From assembly GCA_035079385.1 (NCBI GenBank), contig JAVHKY010000003.1:11635501-11699500 (forward strand): a stretch of 64,000 nt of DNA, in the 5' to 3' direction. Origin of the DNA: Aspidiotus rigidus. Its lineage: Eukaryota; Arthropoda; Insecta; Hemiptera; Diaspididae. A program made the position numbers and the translations under genes. The notes below the pieces were generated by a model that had not been told where the DNA came from, made no database searches, and saw only the letters and a list, made by a program, of their open reading frames with translations. Position 1 is the stretch's first letter; every line of letters begins with the position of its first letter. Positions 1-11,884 of the stretch are shown one piece after another.

Positions 1-138
1 AGTAATCGAAAAGACTGATTGCAATGACCGCAGATAAACAGAAGAAGATGCGAGATCTTTCGGTTAACAAACCACCATCGGGCAAAGTTAAAACGCCACT
101 AACCCAAATGCGACTCGTAAAACAGAATACCAACGAGA

Positions 139-760
139 TCAAAATTGAACGAGTGAGCCTTCGCGAGGTGACTCAAGCTCGTAGACCAATTCAACTAAAC
201 CTTCATCGGGAAAATACCTGTTGAGTACGGTAACATCGTCACTATTCAGATGACGCACTATTTCAATATTTTCCAGCGCAATTCGCTCAAAGTAAGAGCT
301 CTCTTTGTGGAGGAGGGTAGCTGATCCTTCCTCAAAACCGTGACCACTGGAAACAAGGTGGAAATTCCCTTTTCTCCACGCCTTAAGGTGTTCCTCTACT
401 CGAATTTCGAGCTGGCGACATGTCTCACCTATGTTTACGCCGTTACAGTCCTTGCACTCCAATTTATACGCCCCACTCCTCTCCCCCCGCGGGATGGGGT
501 CCTTTGGCCTAACAAACAGGCCCTTCACCGTAGTGAGGCTTATAAAAGGCAGGCCTGAAGCCAAAGGGGCGGAGGACACGAGTCAGCTTGGATGAAAATT
601 CACCCAAAAACAGGAGCTTGATCCAACGTAGTTTCATTTTATTATCATTTCTACAACTCAGATCGCGGGGGCGGGAGGAGGTAGAATCAAGGCCTTTCCT
701 CGTAAGCTTTTTACGGGCCATACGGTCAATGTCCAAGTTGACTTCATTCACAGCGGCCAA
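139..760 (-). pseudogene. Penelope-like connector and GIY-YIG endonuclease (broken)
   Basis: Frame 509-760 holds the connector (NLDIDRMARKK, then LRWIKLLFLG and FGFRPAF), which in Penelope proteins joins RT to endonuclease. A frame change near 510-580 leads to the GIY-YIG domain in 139-579: GAYKLECKDC replaces the GIY motif, VNIGET replaces YIG, followed by a catalytic-type arginine in LEIRVEEHL and a late glutamate in YFERIALENIEI. The zinc-like Cys pair CKDC is typical of this family's endonuclease. The nuclease would nick target DNA to prime reverse transcription. The first Tyr of YIG is Asn here, so activity is doubtful even apart from the frameshift. Confidence 0.82.
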
Positions 761-816
761 GGGCTTAATGGTCGCAAGCTCCTTTTGAAAAGCTGGCTGA
801 CTCAGCGGAATGCTGG

Positions 817-1660
817 TCAGTCGATGAACGTAACTGTTAAAGGCAGCGATCTTATGAGAAAATAGACTGAAGGACGATCGGTCGAAGTATCCTTTCTAAA
901 TATAGCGATATCTCCTTCAGAGATAGTGAGATCCAGAAAGTTTATGGAAGAACCTCCAATTTCTATAGTGAATTTTATGGAGGGATATATTTTATTCAGA
1001 TGTTTGAGTAATTCACCAAGGAGTTCTTGAGGACCGGTCCACGCACATAATATATCGTCCATATATCGGTGCCAGTAATGGATGTGACTCAGTAGCACTT
1101 GGCTCGAGGAAAACAAGTCAACCTCAAGTATAGACCTGAATATCTCTGAAACGAGAGAGCCCAAAGGAGAGCCGATGGGGATGTCTACCTCCTCAGGGAA
1201 CTCGTAAAATTTCTCATTGAACTAACAGAAAATAGGTGACCAGCACACATTAAGAAGATTTAAAAATTCCTGTGACTCGTTATGAGGAGTATTGAACTTG
1301 ACAAGTAGGTCACCCATATACTGCATAGTATGGGCCCTTGGTATATTGGCCGACTACACCCGGAGGTAGAGTATCATTTTTGAGCCTTTCGGCCAGAGAA
1401 ACCAAATTTTTAACTGAGTAAGGGGATTCATACTCGATTCGAGATTTGAACCAACGATCCAAAAAAGCGAACTGGACCAGTCTTTTCGATTACTCTTTGA
1501 GTATTCTGTAATTAGGTTTTCTTTATCAAAGCATCTTCATGTAGACCACACGATTAATTACTTGAAAAAGGTGGTGGTTAGATTTCTTAGTAATTTCGAT
1601 ACTTTCGAGGGCTGAATTCACTTTTGTAATGTAGAATTTCTTCTCCGTCTCCTTCATGCT
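817..1660 (-). pseudogene. Penelope-like reverse transcriptase domain (broken)
   Basis: The best frame (817-1164) reads GSLVSEIF, then HRYMDDILCAW, then an INFLDLTI motif. This is the palm region with the YxDD catalytic aspartates (here YMDD) followed by the conserved FLDL segment typical of Penelope and telomerase-related RTs. Further upstream on the minus strand (1165-1660) there are RT-like pieces such as 'VDIPIGSPLGSL' and a 'GPYYAVYG' segment, broken by at least one stop and a frame change. A full Penelope RT would be several hundred residues; only about 116 remain in one open frame. It would have copied element RNA at a nicked chromosomal end. Confidence 0.82.
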
Positions 1661-1699
1661 CGTTTTTCAGCAAATGCCTGGTAAACGCTCACTTTTCAG

Positions 1700-2205
1700 G
1701 CTTCTTTTACTCGAACTCGGATAAAAATAGTCCTGGATACGGGCTCAAAACGATCGACCGGGTAGCCGGACAATCCCGGCACTGGAGTAAGTACACTCCA
1801 CTCCTAAACAAGGGAATGGCCGAATCTTCCCCGTTGGAGAACAGCCTCACAAGTTTTAACAAGAAGACGGGAGGCCTATCGATGGTTTTCAAGACTTCAT
1901 CAAGTTGGGAAGTAGATTGGGTGAGATGAGGGAACGAAACACTCTTCTAGAGGGCCGAGGGGGTCTGGTGAGAATAGAGGTCCTTCGAAAGGCCACTCTG
2001 GTCTGTTTCTTACTGATCAAACCATTGATGTCAATATTGATAGAATTAACGGAGGCAAGATACCGGAGGGTAGAGACCTCGTTATTAGCGGCAGCTTGGG
2101 AAAGGCGGAGGGACACAAGACGGTAGATGTAAGACTTGAAAGCGGCTGTTAATCTCTTCTCGGAGAAAGTCAGTACCGAATGGCACCCGAGGGGAAACTC
2201 TCCCT
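1700..2205 (-). pseudogene. Penelope-like retroelement, fragment copy 2 (connector and start of GIY-YIG)
   Basis: On the minus strand from about 2200 the sequence reads KRLTAAFKSYIYRLVSL, then NSINIDINGLISKK, the Penelope connector also seen in copy 1. A one-base frame change at about 1890 leads to RPPVFLLKLV and then SGVYLLQCRDC, the start of the GIY-YIG domain with its Cys pair. It stops soon after CRDCPA, before YIG. RT is not recognisable upstream. The divergence from copy 1 indicates another subfamily, not a recent duplicate. Confidence 0.75.
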
Positions 2206-2669
2206 ACCGCTTCTTCAAACGCCTAAAAAACGTATCTTCTGCGGTTCTCTTCGAATCAGAAGCAGGCATTCTCAAGTATGGTCTAAAACAATCACTTCCT
2301 CCTTTGGCGGACAACAAAATTAAAGAGCGTGTGGTAGCATAGACGCCTCCAACAGAATGGTTGAAATCCCTCCAGCACTCCAACAACTGACCATAACTTT
2401 CGGAATGATGTCTAGCACCTCCGACCGAACACCACCTCATTATAACCAAAGTGGATAAAGGCGACACTGTTGTGTTCATGGATCGGGTAGATTATTTGGG
2501 TGACAAAAGGTCCGATAAAAGTCCAATATTATTAATTTTCAAATTTGGTAGACACCCCCAATTATAACTGGAACTGACATCACTCAAAAATTGGAACACA
2601 TCGGTCACATAGTAGTTGTGATTACTTTTTCGAGTAATTTCATTATTAAAATATTTAATTTGAATTTTA

Positions 2670-2750
2670 AAAAATTAAAACAATCTAGCCGAGCTCATAG
2701 CCCTGAAGGCAGGCTGCTAGTAATTCGTTAATTAAAATAGAAAAAAAAAA
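2670..2750 (-). repeat. Short repeat inside hAT copy 1, next to an A-run
   Basis: Other copies of the hAT element lack this stretch. It contains the complement of a GCCTGCCTTCAGG / ATGAGCTC motif that also occurs at 25287-25340 and 25647-25700, and is followed on the plus strand by a run of 14 A. It looks like a small dispersed repeat; whether it is SINE-like is unknown. Confidence 0.5.
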
Positions 2751-2888
2751 AAAATCAATCAATAAGAAAAATATTAAAAAACAATTTGAGAAAAATGTAT
2801 TCAATAAAATTAATAAATTTATATAAAAGAAAATTAATACTTAATATTTTGATTATAATCATTATTAAATAAAATGATTATAAATTCA

Positions 2889-2920
2889 AACGCAGCTGCA
2901 TTGCTCGTAAAAAAAAAAAA
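2889..2920 (+). mobile_element. Extremely 5'-truncated non-LTR retrotransposon tail
   Basis: The stretch reads GCAGCTGCATTGCTCGT followed by 12 A. The two non-LTR copies in this window end in GCAGCTGAAATGCTCGTTT plus A (29431) and TAGCTGAAATGCTCGTTA plus A-rich repeats (9344). The other hAT copies have no such sequence at this place. It is therefore best explained as a roughly 30-bp insertion carrying only the last bases and tail of that non-LTR family. Confidence 0.65.
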
Positions 2921-3906
2921 TTATAATAATTAAATTTAATAGAAAATACACGATCAATTCTATTTATTTCAAATTTATTCATGTATAAATTTTATTCAAT
3001 TACATTTAAATTAGATTTTTTTGATATCATTAATAAATCTAATTATTTCATTATCTCCAAGTATTACTTCTATAATTTTTATATTATAAAGAATACTAAT
3101 TTTTAAATTTGAAATTTAATTTTTAATTTCTTTTGAGAAGTTTGATTTTTAAATTTATTATGAGTTTGATAACGGTTAGCTTTATTTTCAAATTTTTATT
3201 TTTAATTAATTTCGAATAATAATTATTATTAAAAATATAATTTATTGAATTTATTCAATATTTCATTTCTTAAATATGAAATTGTTTTTCATTATATGGT
3301 AATAATATAATTTTTTTTTTTATAATTCATTGTTAATAAATTATTTCAAAACAAAATAAAATCAGAGAAAATAATATATCGTCGGGGTATTCTATTTGAA
3401 CCGAGATGTAATTCATTCAAGAACATTACCATCAATAAATATTAACATAGATTGTATCCCTAATCAATTAAATAGAATTACAGATGGAATTATACCAATT
3501 CTTCTAATATAATATTATTAATCTAACAACAAGGTAACAAATTAAAAATACTTTATCAAGTCATCCTATTATCATCAAAGATGGTATTAATTTAATTATT
3601 TAAATTTATTTTCTTAATTAAATTAATAAATTAAATTTTAATTTGTACCAAGAATCGAAATTATAATTATTTTATAAAAATTTTTAATTGGAAATGAAAT
3701 TATTCTTTTATATTGATAAAATATTTTCAATTTATTTAGTTAAAATAATAACATTAATTTGTCAAATTATTGAAAAAAAAAAAAAAAAAAAGGCAATTCT
3801 TTTTTTAGTTCATGTTAATTTATGTTTTTGATAAAAATTTTGCGGCACACCTAAGGCGGGCTTGCGGCACAGTGATGTACCGCGACACACCGGTTGAGAA
3901 ACACTG

Positions 3907-6697
3907 GGTTATCCTTTTGCCCTTTCCCCCACAAACTAGCGGCTTTCAATTCTCACATCCACCGTCTCGTATTCCTCCCCCTCTCTCAAGTTGCCTTTAT
4001 AATAACGAGGTTTCTAGGAAAATTTCTCGTAGTCCAGCTCCTACTACCACATAAGTCTCCAAAGTTCCATACCCCAATTCGGAGGTCGAAATATTTTGAA
4101 ACCCTCTTTCCATATATTTTGAAGCCAAACTTTTTACAAGCTTCCGAGTCGGATATTGTCCCCAAGCCTATGGAAAATAGAATTTCCAGGACAGGCGCCG
4201 GATATCTTTCCTAATATCACCTCCCTACAAGACACGCTTCCCGCTGAAAACTCAAGTGAAATACAGTTCGAAATAAATGTAGAACAATAAAGAAAACGAA
4301 TCCTTCGGTTCTATCATTTTCTTGCATGTTCGAAACTACAGCTCGAAATTCGTAAGCCAAAAGTTTCATCGGTAGTTATTCGGTGTTTCTCATTCACAAA
4401 TTATTTGCGCCTCTCATAATCATTTTGCATCCGCAATACTTGTCTGCTATCAGCCTCTTGTTTGTAAAGTTTCCGTTATGTTACTAATAGAGCATTAATT
4501 TTCGTAATGATTTTTAATGATTAACGCTGGCTACTTCGTGGTTTAGGATTTTTTAAAACTTCCGATGTGCACGAGCAAGATTGCAAACTTTTTTCCTCGA
4601 CATAGCCAGCTCTTGTATTTTATTAAAATAATTAGTACTCTCTTCTTAATTAAAATTTTCTTTCGCTATTGCTCTTTCCGGCTTGTTGAGACATCCAGAA
4701 AAACTAATTTTTTTACCATCCCTTCGCCCGTAATTAGTTAACCAATGCAAGCCAGAGAAAAAAAGAATGAATAACGAGAAAATGTGCAGCTTTTTTTGTT
4801 AAGCCACTACAAATATACAACAATCGATCCAGGGTACTTATCGATTATACAAGATAGGAAAACAATGAGTTGAAGGAAGAGGAAAGAAAGAAAAGTAAAA
4901 AGAATAACAATGAATATTTCATTAATGATTTCGTCATCCGGAGGGAGAGAAAGCTCATTTGGCACTACATGAAGCAATCGCCAAATTTTTTCTTTTCTGA
5001 TTTGAAGTTTGTATACCGACAACAAAATTGAGCGTTTCATTAAGGTGTTTACGAGCTGCAAAGGTCATTAGAGCAGCGTGCTGACTGTATTCTTATTTTG
5101 GGTTCGAGAAAAAACAGGGTACAAATTGGCCCGTCAATTTCTTCTACGTTTTCAAACATCAAACGGTTTTTTTTTTTTTGAAATAAAAGAAAGAAGAGAA
5201 AGATTTATTTATTTATTATTTTTTTCGTTTTCATTAACTATTATAACTTTTGTGATTTTTGTTTTTCATTTTATCAGTTCTCGTTTCGGAAAAGTATGAA
5301 AAAAGGGAGAAAAGAGCGCGCAATAAGCTATTCAAATTGGTGATAATTAAAAAATATTTTAAAGCATCCTTACACGTAAACTAACTGAAAACTTTGCATA
5401 AGTTTATCTTTTGACTTTTTGAATAGAAGATTTTTACAGAAAAAAAAAAAAATCGTTTCGAAACTTTTTATAAGCGTTTCAACGATTAGACTTTTGACTG
5501 GCTCTATTGGAAGATTTTCTGCGAAAAGACATCACGAATTTTCTTCCCAAGTTATTTCCCGATTATCAAGGGTGCCATTTCATTCTTAACAAGAGAGAAA
5601 ATCGAACATAGGACAACTTTTACTCACGTACGCGTTCGGTCATCTGGCCCGCGACATCCGGGTGATTTTGTGAGCTAAAAATATTGTTCATTTTTTCCCC
5701 GCTACCCACTAATAATCCGTACTTCAACAGAATAAGAAATATCTATCTATGATTCTGGAAGGTAAAATTATTTTCATTTATAGAAAACTCGGAAAAAGCT
5801 GTGTCTACACACTTCTTTGCTGAAAAGACTACAATAGGTAGGCATTCAGTGAATCAATTTGGAATGATTGTGAGTCGAACTGTCCACTTAGGTCTCACTA
5901 TTCAAGATTCCATACAGCTACCGAAAAACTGGATGAATTTTTATCGCTACCTTTTCGAATAATTAAATAGATCTTGAAATCGGGGAAAAATGGAACAATT
6001 TCTATAAGAGTATCCACCTTATTTCCATTACGTGTCGATTTTGTATTCGTGATATAGAATATTGTATCGGAGCGTATTCGAAATTAAAACTACGAAGAGA
6101 CGAAATACATAATATGAAAATCTGATGTGACATTGCTTGACAAGATATTTCTATCAAAATATTTTACGACTCAACGAGCAGGAAAACTATAACGAAAATT
6201 TTAGTTTACTTTACCATAAAAAGTGATCTGGTAATGTGAAACGCTTTTTATTTCTTACATTCATTTGCAATACGATTCGCGTTATTTTTTCTACTATCTT
6301 TATTGTCAGACTGAGAGACCAACCTAATATTGACTGAGTATATCTATCGCTTTGTTAAAAGCAAATTTCAATATTCTATCGTAATGAAAAAGGAAGTTAC
6401 AACGAAACGTATTGCGAGAACATGAAAATTCATGCAAACCGATGAAGGGCCTCGATTTTTTTCATAAAAGTGAATTTTAAGAAAGTATAAGTGCCTAGGT
6501 AAGTAAGCGGAATTTGTTCAAAATAGAACTAGATGGGTAGAATGCTTAATGAACTTCATGAAATCGATAAGACAAAATAAATACAGACAAAAGAGGAGAA
6601 CACCATAAGAATACATTCATAAAGTATGCCGAAATCAAAGAGCGAAAAAAAAAGCTCACGCACTGACGACTTTTTAACGCACTTCCATATTATTAAT
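3907..6697. other. No gene seen
   Basis: AT-rich DNA with short open frames on both strands but no recognisable protein, RNA gene or long repeat. The frame at 3894-4214 and the Phe/Leu-rich frames near 4807-5299 look like chance translations of pyrimidine-rich sequence. Part of 4060-4140 resembles the dispersed minisatellite described elsewhere (GGTCGAAATATTTTG). Confidence 0.6.
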
Positions 6698-7003
6698 GTA
6701 ATTATTTACCTAAATTTATTTTCTTAATTAAATCAATAAATTAAATTTTATTTTGTACCAAGAATCGAAATTATTATTATTTTATAACATTTTTTAATTG
6801 GAAATGAAATATAATATTATTTATTTAATATTAATAAAATATTTTCAATTTATTAATTTGTCAATTTATAAAAAAAAAAAAAAAAAATGGCAATTCCTTT
6901 CTTAGTTCATGTTAATTTATGTTTTTGATAAAACTTTTGCGGCACACCTAAGGCGGGCTTGCGGCACAGTGATGTACCGCGGCACACCGGTTAAGAAACA
7001 CTG
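6698..7003 (-). mobile_element. hAT element end fragment, copy 2
   Basis: About 305 bp corresponding to one end of the family. It starts inside the AT-rich core (AAATTTATTTTCTTAATTAAA), passes a poly-A run at 6870 and the GCGGCACACC motifs, and ends with GGTTAAGAAACACTG (one mismatch to the terminus). The opposite end is absent. It sits immediately before the truncated non-LTR element. Confidence 0.8.
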
Positions 7004-7094
7004 GACAATAACCAACATTAAAGGACGCTAGAGAATCGGAAATGATCATGAATGAATTAGAGGGGCAAGAGATGGTGAGGATGTATGTGTTTGT

Positions 7095-8300
7095 CTTATT
7101 GAAAAAACGATCCCTAAAGGACGTAACACTGTTCAATCCCTAATTGACCTCCAAACTCAGATCAACGAAGCTTCACTGAACAAATCAAGTCTTTATTCCC
7201 TATTTTTTTGACCTCCAGGAAGCCTTCCCAAGGGTCTGGAGACACTACATCTCACAAAAACTCCACGAAATTGGACTTCGCGGCAGCCTTCCAAATATTC
7301 TCCAAAGTTTTCTCGACAACCGCACACTAACAGTCCGAATACAAAATTTAACCTCTACCCCTCACGTGGTCCAGAATGGTGTTCCGCAAGGAGAAGTACT
7401 CAGTGTACTCCTCTTCCTTGTTGCGATCAACGATATCACCAAATGTGTCAAATTTCCCCTAACACAACGCCTGTTCGCCGATGATTACAACATTTCTGTC
7501 CAATCCTCCAATCCCATAAGAGCACACAGATTACTACAAGATACACTCAACTGTATCACTTCCTGGACTTCCCTAAATGGCTTTCGATTTTCATCTCTTA
7601 AAACTTACTTAGTCATATTCAAATCTCGAAAACCCATACCCTCTTTACAACCATTATTCTTACAGAACTTTGAAATCACAGAACGCCAGTCCGCTAAATT
7701 ACTAGGTCTACACTTCGACTATAAACTCAACTGGTCCTCACACATCAAAATTTTAAAAACCTCGTGTATTCGCGCCTTAAACATTATAAAATACCTCTCC
7801 CACCCTTCTAAAGGATGTAACAGGAAACTCCTTATTCAACTTTACAAGAGCCTTATCCGATCTCGTTTAGATTACGGAGCACCAGTCTATAATCTAGCTT
7901 CCGAATCAATTCTCAAAATTTTAGATCCTATTCAAACCCATTCTCTCAGAATGGCACTGGGTGCCTTCCGTACCAGCCCAAGACTTAGTCTATGCGCAGA
8001 CGCAGCCGAACCACCTCTTCCATATCGCAGACTCATCCTGACTTCTAACCTCTTGATCTCAATTTCTCAATTCCCGCACCTACCAATCTACAACACAATC
8101 TTCCCCTCAAGAACTAACCATCCCCCATCGCCGAACACCAAACAAATCCGTTTCCATCTCGAACAATCTCTCAGCAAATCTATTTTAGTCCACCCCTTGC
8201 AGCCTATATTTACATCCCCCCCCCTCCTTGGACCTACAACGAACCTTCCATTCGACTTGATATTACACAAATCCCTAGCCAAAACAAATCTACCTACGTC
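7095..8300 (+). pseudogene. Non-LTR reverse transcriptase, 5'-truncated and frameshifted
   Basis: From about 7110 it reads GRNTVQSLIDLQTQI. A frame change in a T-run at 7201-7208 leads to FFDLQEAFPRVW (the first catalytic Asp motif, normally D-x-x-x-A-F-D). Then come NGVPQGEVLSVLLF (the GxPQGS motif) and RLFADDYNI (the catalytic A/YADD box), LLGLHFDYKLNW and the thumb, SLIRSRLDYGAPVYNLAS. The open frame 7366-8319 uses an internal ATG and is only part of the domain. A C-run at 8218-8224 shifts the frame before RNase H. The second Asp motif is intact, but the frameshifts make it a pseudogene. Confidence 0.85.
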
Positions 8301-9161
8301 ACCCACATCAACCATATGATTCAGGAATACCCCGACCATACAATCTGTTTCACAGACGGATCCAAATCTGGGAATAGAGCTGCGTACGCTTATTCTGTGG
8401 ACGGTCTCCTTGTCTCTCATCGAGTACACAACATAGCATCGGTATATACTACTGAGCTCATGGCCATCCTCGCATGTCTTTCTCACCTCACTCAATTTCC
8501 ACCGAATACTAACTTTTTACTTCTCACTGACTCACTATCCTCACTTCATTCACTACTAGACCCTGACAACTCACATCCACTCATTCAAAGAATCCATCTA
8601 CTACGAACTACTTTTAACACAATTAACTGCAACATTACATTCATATGGATACCGGGACACATTGACTTTCACCAACATGACCTCGTCGATGAAGCCGCCA
8701 AAAAAGCCATCACCCTCGGAAAAATCACGGATAAATCTCCCCTACCAGCTTCAGATTTCAAAAATCACTTCCGCTCTCTCATTACCCAACAATGGCATTC
8801 ATCTTGGAAAACTCAACCTCTCAATAAACTTCTCCGCATAAAAAAGGACCCCATACCTTGGGCAAGCTCCAATAGAAATTCACAAAGAGAAGAAGTCATC
8901 CTCACTAGATTAAGAATAGGTCACACTCGCATAACACACTCTCACTTAACCAATCCTTACATATTATCTCCTCCATCTTGCCCATACTGTAAAGAAGAAT
9001 ATCTCACAACTGACCATATGTTTTCATGCTCTCATCTTCAATCACTTCGCTCATCACTACAGGTCTCTTCCTCCATCTTACAAGCTCTCAAAAATGATTG
9101 CGATACTGTTACACTGTCACTACAATACTTACGACTCACTGAATTCTACTCTCTCATCTAA
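8225..9161 (+). pseudogene. RNase H and zinc-knuckle C-terminus of the non-LTR element
   Basis: The frame enters right after the C-run (reads TYNEPSIRLDITQIPSQNK) and is open to the stop at 9161. RNase H residues are all present: Asp in CFTDGSKS, Glu in YTTELMAI, Asp in LLTDSLSSL, and His/Asp in WIPGHIDFHQHDLVDEAAKKA. Near the end CPYCKEEYLTTDHMFSC gives the C-x2-C ... H ... C knuckle seen in many RNase H-bearing non-LTR elements. This enzyme would remove RNA from the RNA-DNA hybrid during insertion. The start Met at 8316 is not the natural start; the domain is the continuation of the RT polyprotein. Confidence 0.87.
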
Positions 9162-9375
9162 CTGTTCTACCTCAACAAATTCTTACAACTTAACACAACA
9201 TACGTTAATAATATATAAGTCTGTCAAAAATATTCATTTTATCATTCTATTATCTATTTAATTATTTATAAAATGTATAACTCCCGCCATATTACACAAA
9301 ATAACTTGTAATCCGTCGAGTAAATAGCCCAATAGGTAGCTGAAATGCTCGTTAAAATAAATAAATAAATAAAAT

Positions 9376-11884
9376 GAATATTGGAGTACTAGAGTTAACG
9401 TTCAAGCAAAAAACTTGATAGTAGGTAGAGCTAAAAAGTCGTAGGTTGCGTACGCCGCTGCGTCAGCATTTTTTGAAAAGACTCGCCCTTCCTGAAAAAC
9501 CCATAGCTAGACCATTCGAAACATCATTTACGCCCTTCTTGAAGATCCCATAGCTAGACCATTTGAAAAAAGCATAATACACGAGAAAACAAGTCATATT
9601 ATTAGAAACAAGTTATATTGTGACGTTAACCTACCGCAATTTTACACAACACATTTCCAGTTTCGATAAAGAGGAGGGTGAGCCCAATTCTGCAATCTAT
9701 TCAAAAAGGGCGGAAGTCGAGTTACGCCCTTCTTCAAAAGAAGAGCTCAATTGAATGTTTCTTTACAGTGCGAGCAAAGCTATTTTAAATTTCGTATGTA
9801 TTACTCTCTGCAGTATGTTGGCTCACTTGTTCGCCGCCTCCCTCCACCAAACCACAGTATTCTCAGCTCCGAGCCTTGAGTATACCTAAACTTAGAGTAG
9901 ACTAGAGACCTCATACACTGCATGTTAGACTAACTAGCTCATCCGCCTTCTCCATTATCAAGCCAAGGTTACTGACGTCATACTACACCGTGGGTAAAAT
10001 TTTTCCGAATTTAGGTCAAAGTCATTGACGACGGGTCTACGTAGTAAAGAGTTTTCCGAAATTATTTCCAGTCGTATAAGCACACGAAATACTAAAAATC
10101 CACCAAGAAGGGAATTACGAACCGGCGACGTTGACGTACGCATTTCAGAATTGGTGCTGTACTATTTGATAGAAACCTATACTCTTTACAGTTTGTAGCA
10201 TCTTGCGCCCCAAAGGGACGGCGAAGTGTTCTTGAATCATAAATGATACGATGTAAAATTGAAAATCCATTTCAGAAATACAATTTTTGTGGGAACTGCT
10301 TCTTAATTCTATTGTCATAATATTCAATCCCATCGAATCTCAAGGTTGAAAATTGTGAATTATATTGACAGTGTAGTGCCCTTCGTTTTCGCGACGAGAG
10401 GCCGCATATATGTTCGTTTTCGTTTTTAAACCCTACATATACCAGTGAATAGAAATTATGGATAACGCATCCAGTTTCAGTACGCAGCATATTTCATAAA
10501 TAATACATACTGTACGTAAAGCACATACTCTTTAGTAGTCTATGTGTAATGGAAAATATGTAGCTTATTTTCAATTTCACTCGACGATAGTAAATTTGTA
10601 AGATTTCTTACCATGTTATTGTTTTTGTAGTTCGGTCTTTTTTCCCCCTTTTTTCCTTCCGTTTTTGTTTTTATAAAAACAAAAGCGACACTATATGACA
10701 AGAAAAGTCAAGAGTAATACGCGTACGAAAGATGTTGGTAAACTCGTCGCGTGTCTCGGCATTACAGAAAATAAAGAAAATGTTATAACGACGACGCTCG
10801 TGCATTTCATTTTACTCGCTCTTACGAGGTTATCTTTGCTTATCCTTGTATAGATCATTGAATATTCCGTATAAATTTCATTTGAGCTCAAACTCTCGCT
10901 GTTTGAGTCTGCTGGTTTCGCTTAGTCTCGAGCCTATAAGAAAAATACAACAACATAAATACCGATGCCGATGGAATATATTTGTTGGTATATTCGAAAA
11001 AATTCAGTCAAGTATGGAAAATTGAAAATTGACTAAGCGATTAGCTCCCATACATGCTGCTCACAAAAAGTCAAACAGAGTATAATGTTTTGAGGTCTTC
11101 CTTGCCCATCAATCCACGGTAATAAGGACAAGTCAATTGAGCATTGATTACATTCCACTTGTTCAAAATAAATTTAATAGAAAATATTCTTCAACAAATT
11201 TCTCTAGGTAAAGGAGGACTAACATCGAAAACAAAAAATAAAGAGAATAAATACCGTCATTCAAATGATAATGAGACGCTAATAGTATACCTAAAAGCTC
11301 TTTCAAAACTCGTAACGCAAAATTGTTCATATTTACAAACTTATACATCAAGTACTTACTTCACTGACACAATGTTTCTATATTCTCTGAAATTCATTTT
11401 CTTTGCTTGTGTTTTCTTCTAACGTCATTCCGTTGCTTTCCTCTCCCCGCTCCTATTTTCTATGCACGAAATTCTTTGCAAACTTACACACTATTAAAAA
11501 GATTACATTCAGCCACCAGGAAGTTTATATTATTCTTCCTTCCATTGTTTCCTTTGGTCTGGAACTTCCACCAGCTGATACACGCGTGATAAAAGGAATC
11601 TCCCCCCGCAAACGACTTAGAACTCGTTGGAGTTATTTTTATAAGCTTTAGGTACAATCAAAATCAAAATTCGAAAAGTTAAAAATTCGAGAGTTTATTT
11701 TACAAACCTTACAAATAAATCATTTATCACGTGAAGTTTTTCGATCTTTTAGTGTAGGCAAATAAGGAAAAAAGAGAGATTTTTGGCATAGCCAAATAAA
11801 TGAAGATCATGTTTCATGTCTTTCGCGGTTGTGGGAGTTTAGCTAAATGTGGCTCTCTCGTTATAAAATGATGATCAGCAAATA
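9376..11884. other. No gene seen
   Basis: AT-rich sequence without recognisable coding or RNA genes. Small internal similarity exists between 9480-9560 segments (two passages beginning with cgcccttc and containing 'ccatagctagaccatt'), an imperfect direct repeat about 60 bp apart. Confidence 0.6.

Larger units (their letters stand above)
139..1690 (-). mobile_element. Penelope-like retroelement, degraded copy 1 (RT then GIY-YIG endonuclease)
   Basis: The minus strand reads, in order, a reverse transcriptase with an RYMDD active-site box, a connector, and a GIY-YIG endonuclease. That is the domain order of endonuclease-bearing Penelope-like elements. Frameshifts and stops interrupt the frame between about 1165 and 1660 and again near 780, so it is a dead copy. 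The 5' end is not defined; the 3' side runs into untranslated sequence below position 139. A second, shorter copy in the same orientation lies immediately upstream (1700-2205). Penelope elements are often found as head-to-tail partial copies, which fits. Family assignment rests on motifs read by eye. Confidence 0.85.
2496..3906 (-). mobile_element. Non-autonomous hAT element, copy 1 (3' side truncated)
   Basis: The right end (3840-3906) has the GCGGCACACC and TGTACCGCG subterminal motifs and ends in GGTTGAGAAACACTG, the inverted terminus shared with the complete copies at 27240 and 34468. The left side stops at about 2496 (GACAAAAGG) without the other terminus. The core is 80-85% A+T with no transposase frame. 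It holds the COI-like segment (3335-3582, reading on the minus strand) and two small retroposed inserts (2670-2750 and 2889-2920). It shares with the copy at 11885 a block of about 100 bp (2570-2650) that is missing in the two complete copies, so two subfamilies exist. Confidence 0.85.
7010..9375 (+). mobile_element. Non-LTR retrotransposon with RNase H, 5'-truncated copy 1
   Basis: The element starts inside the RT domain, continues through RNase H and a C-terminal zinc-knuckle-like motif, and ends in a 3' UTR closed by AAATAAATAAATAAA repeats at 9355-9375. A simple-repeat tail, 5' truncation and a C-terminal RNase H fit the I/Loa-type group of non-LTR elements; the exact clade cannot be fixed by eye. 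Upstream ORF1, endonuclease and RT fingers are missing. At least two frameshifts disable it. A second copy of the same family lies at 25960-29455. Confidence 0.85.

Noticed and set aside
8088..8495. 135-residue minus-strand frame
   Set aside because: Antisense shadow of the RT/RNase H region of the non-LTR element.
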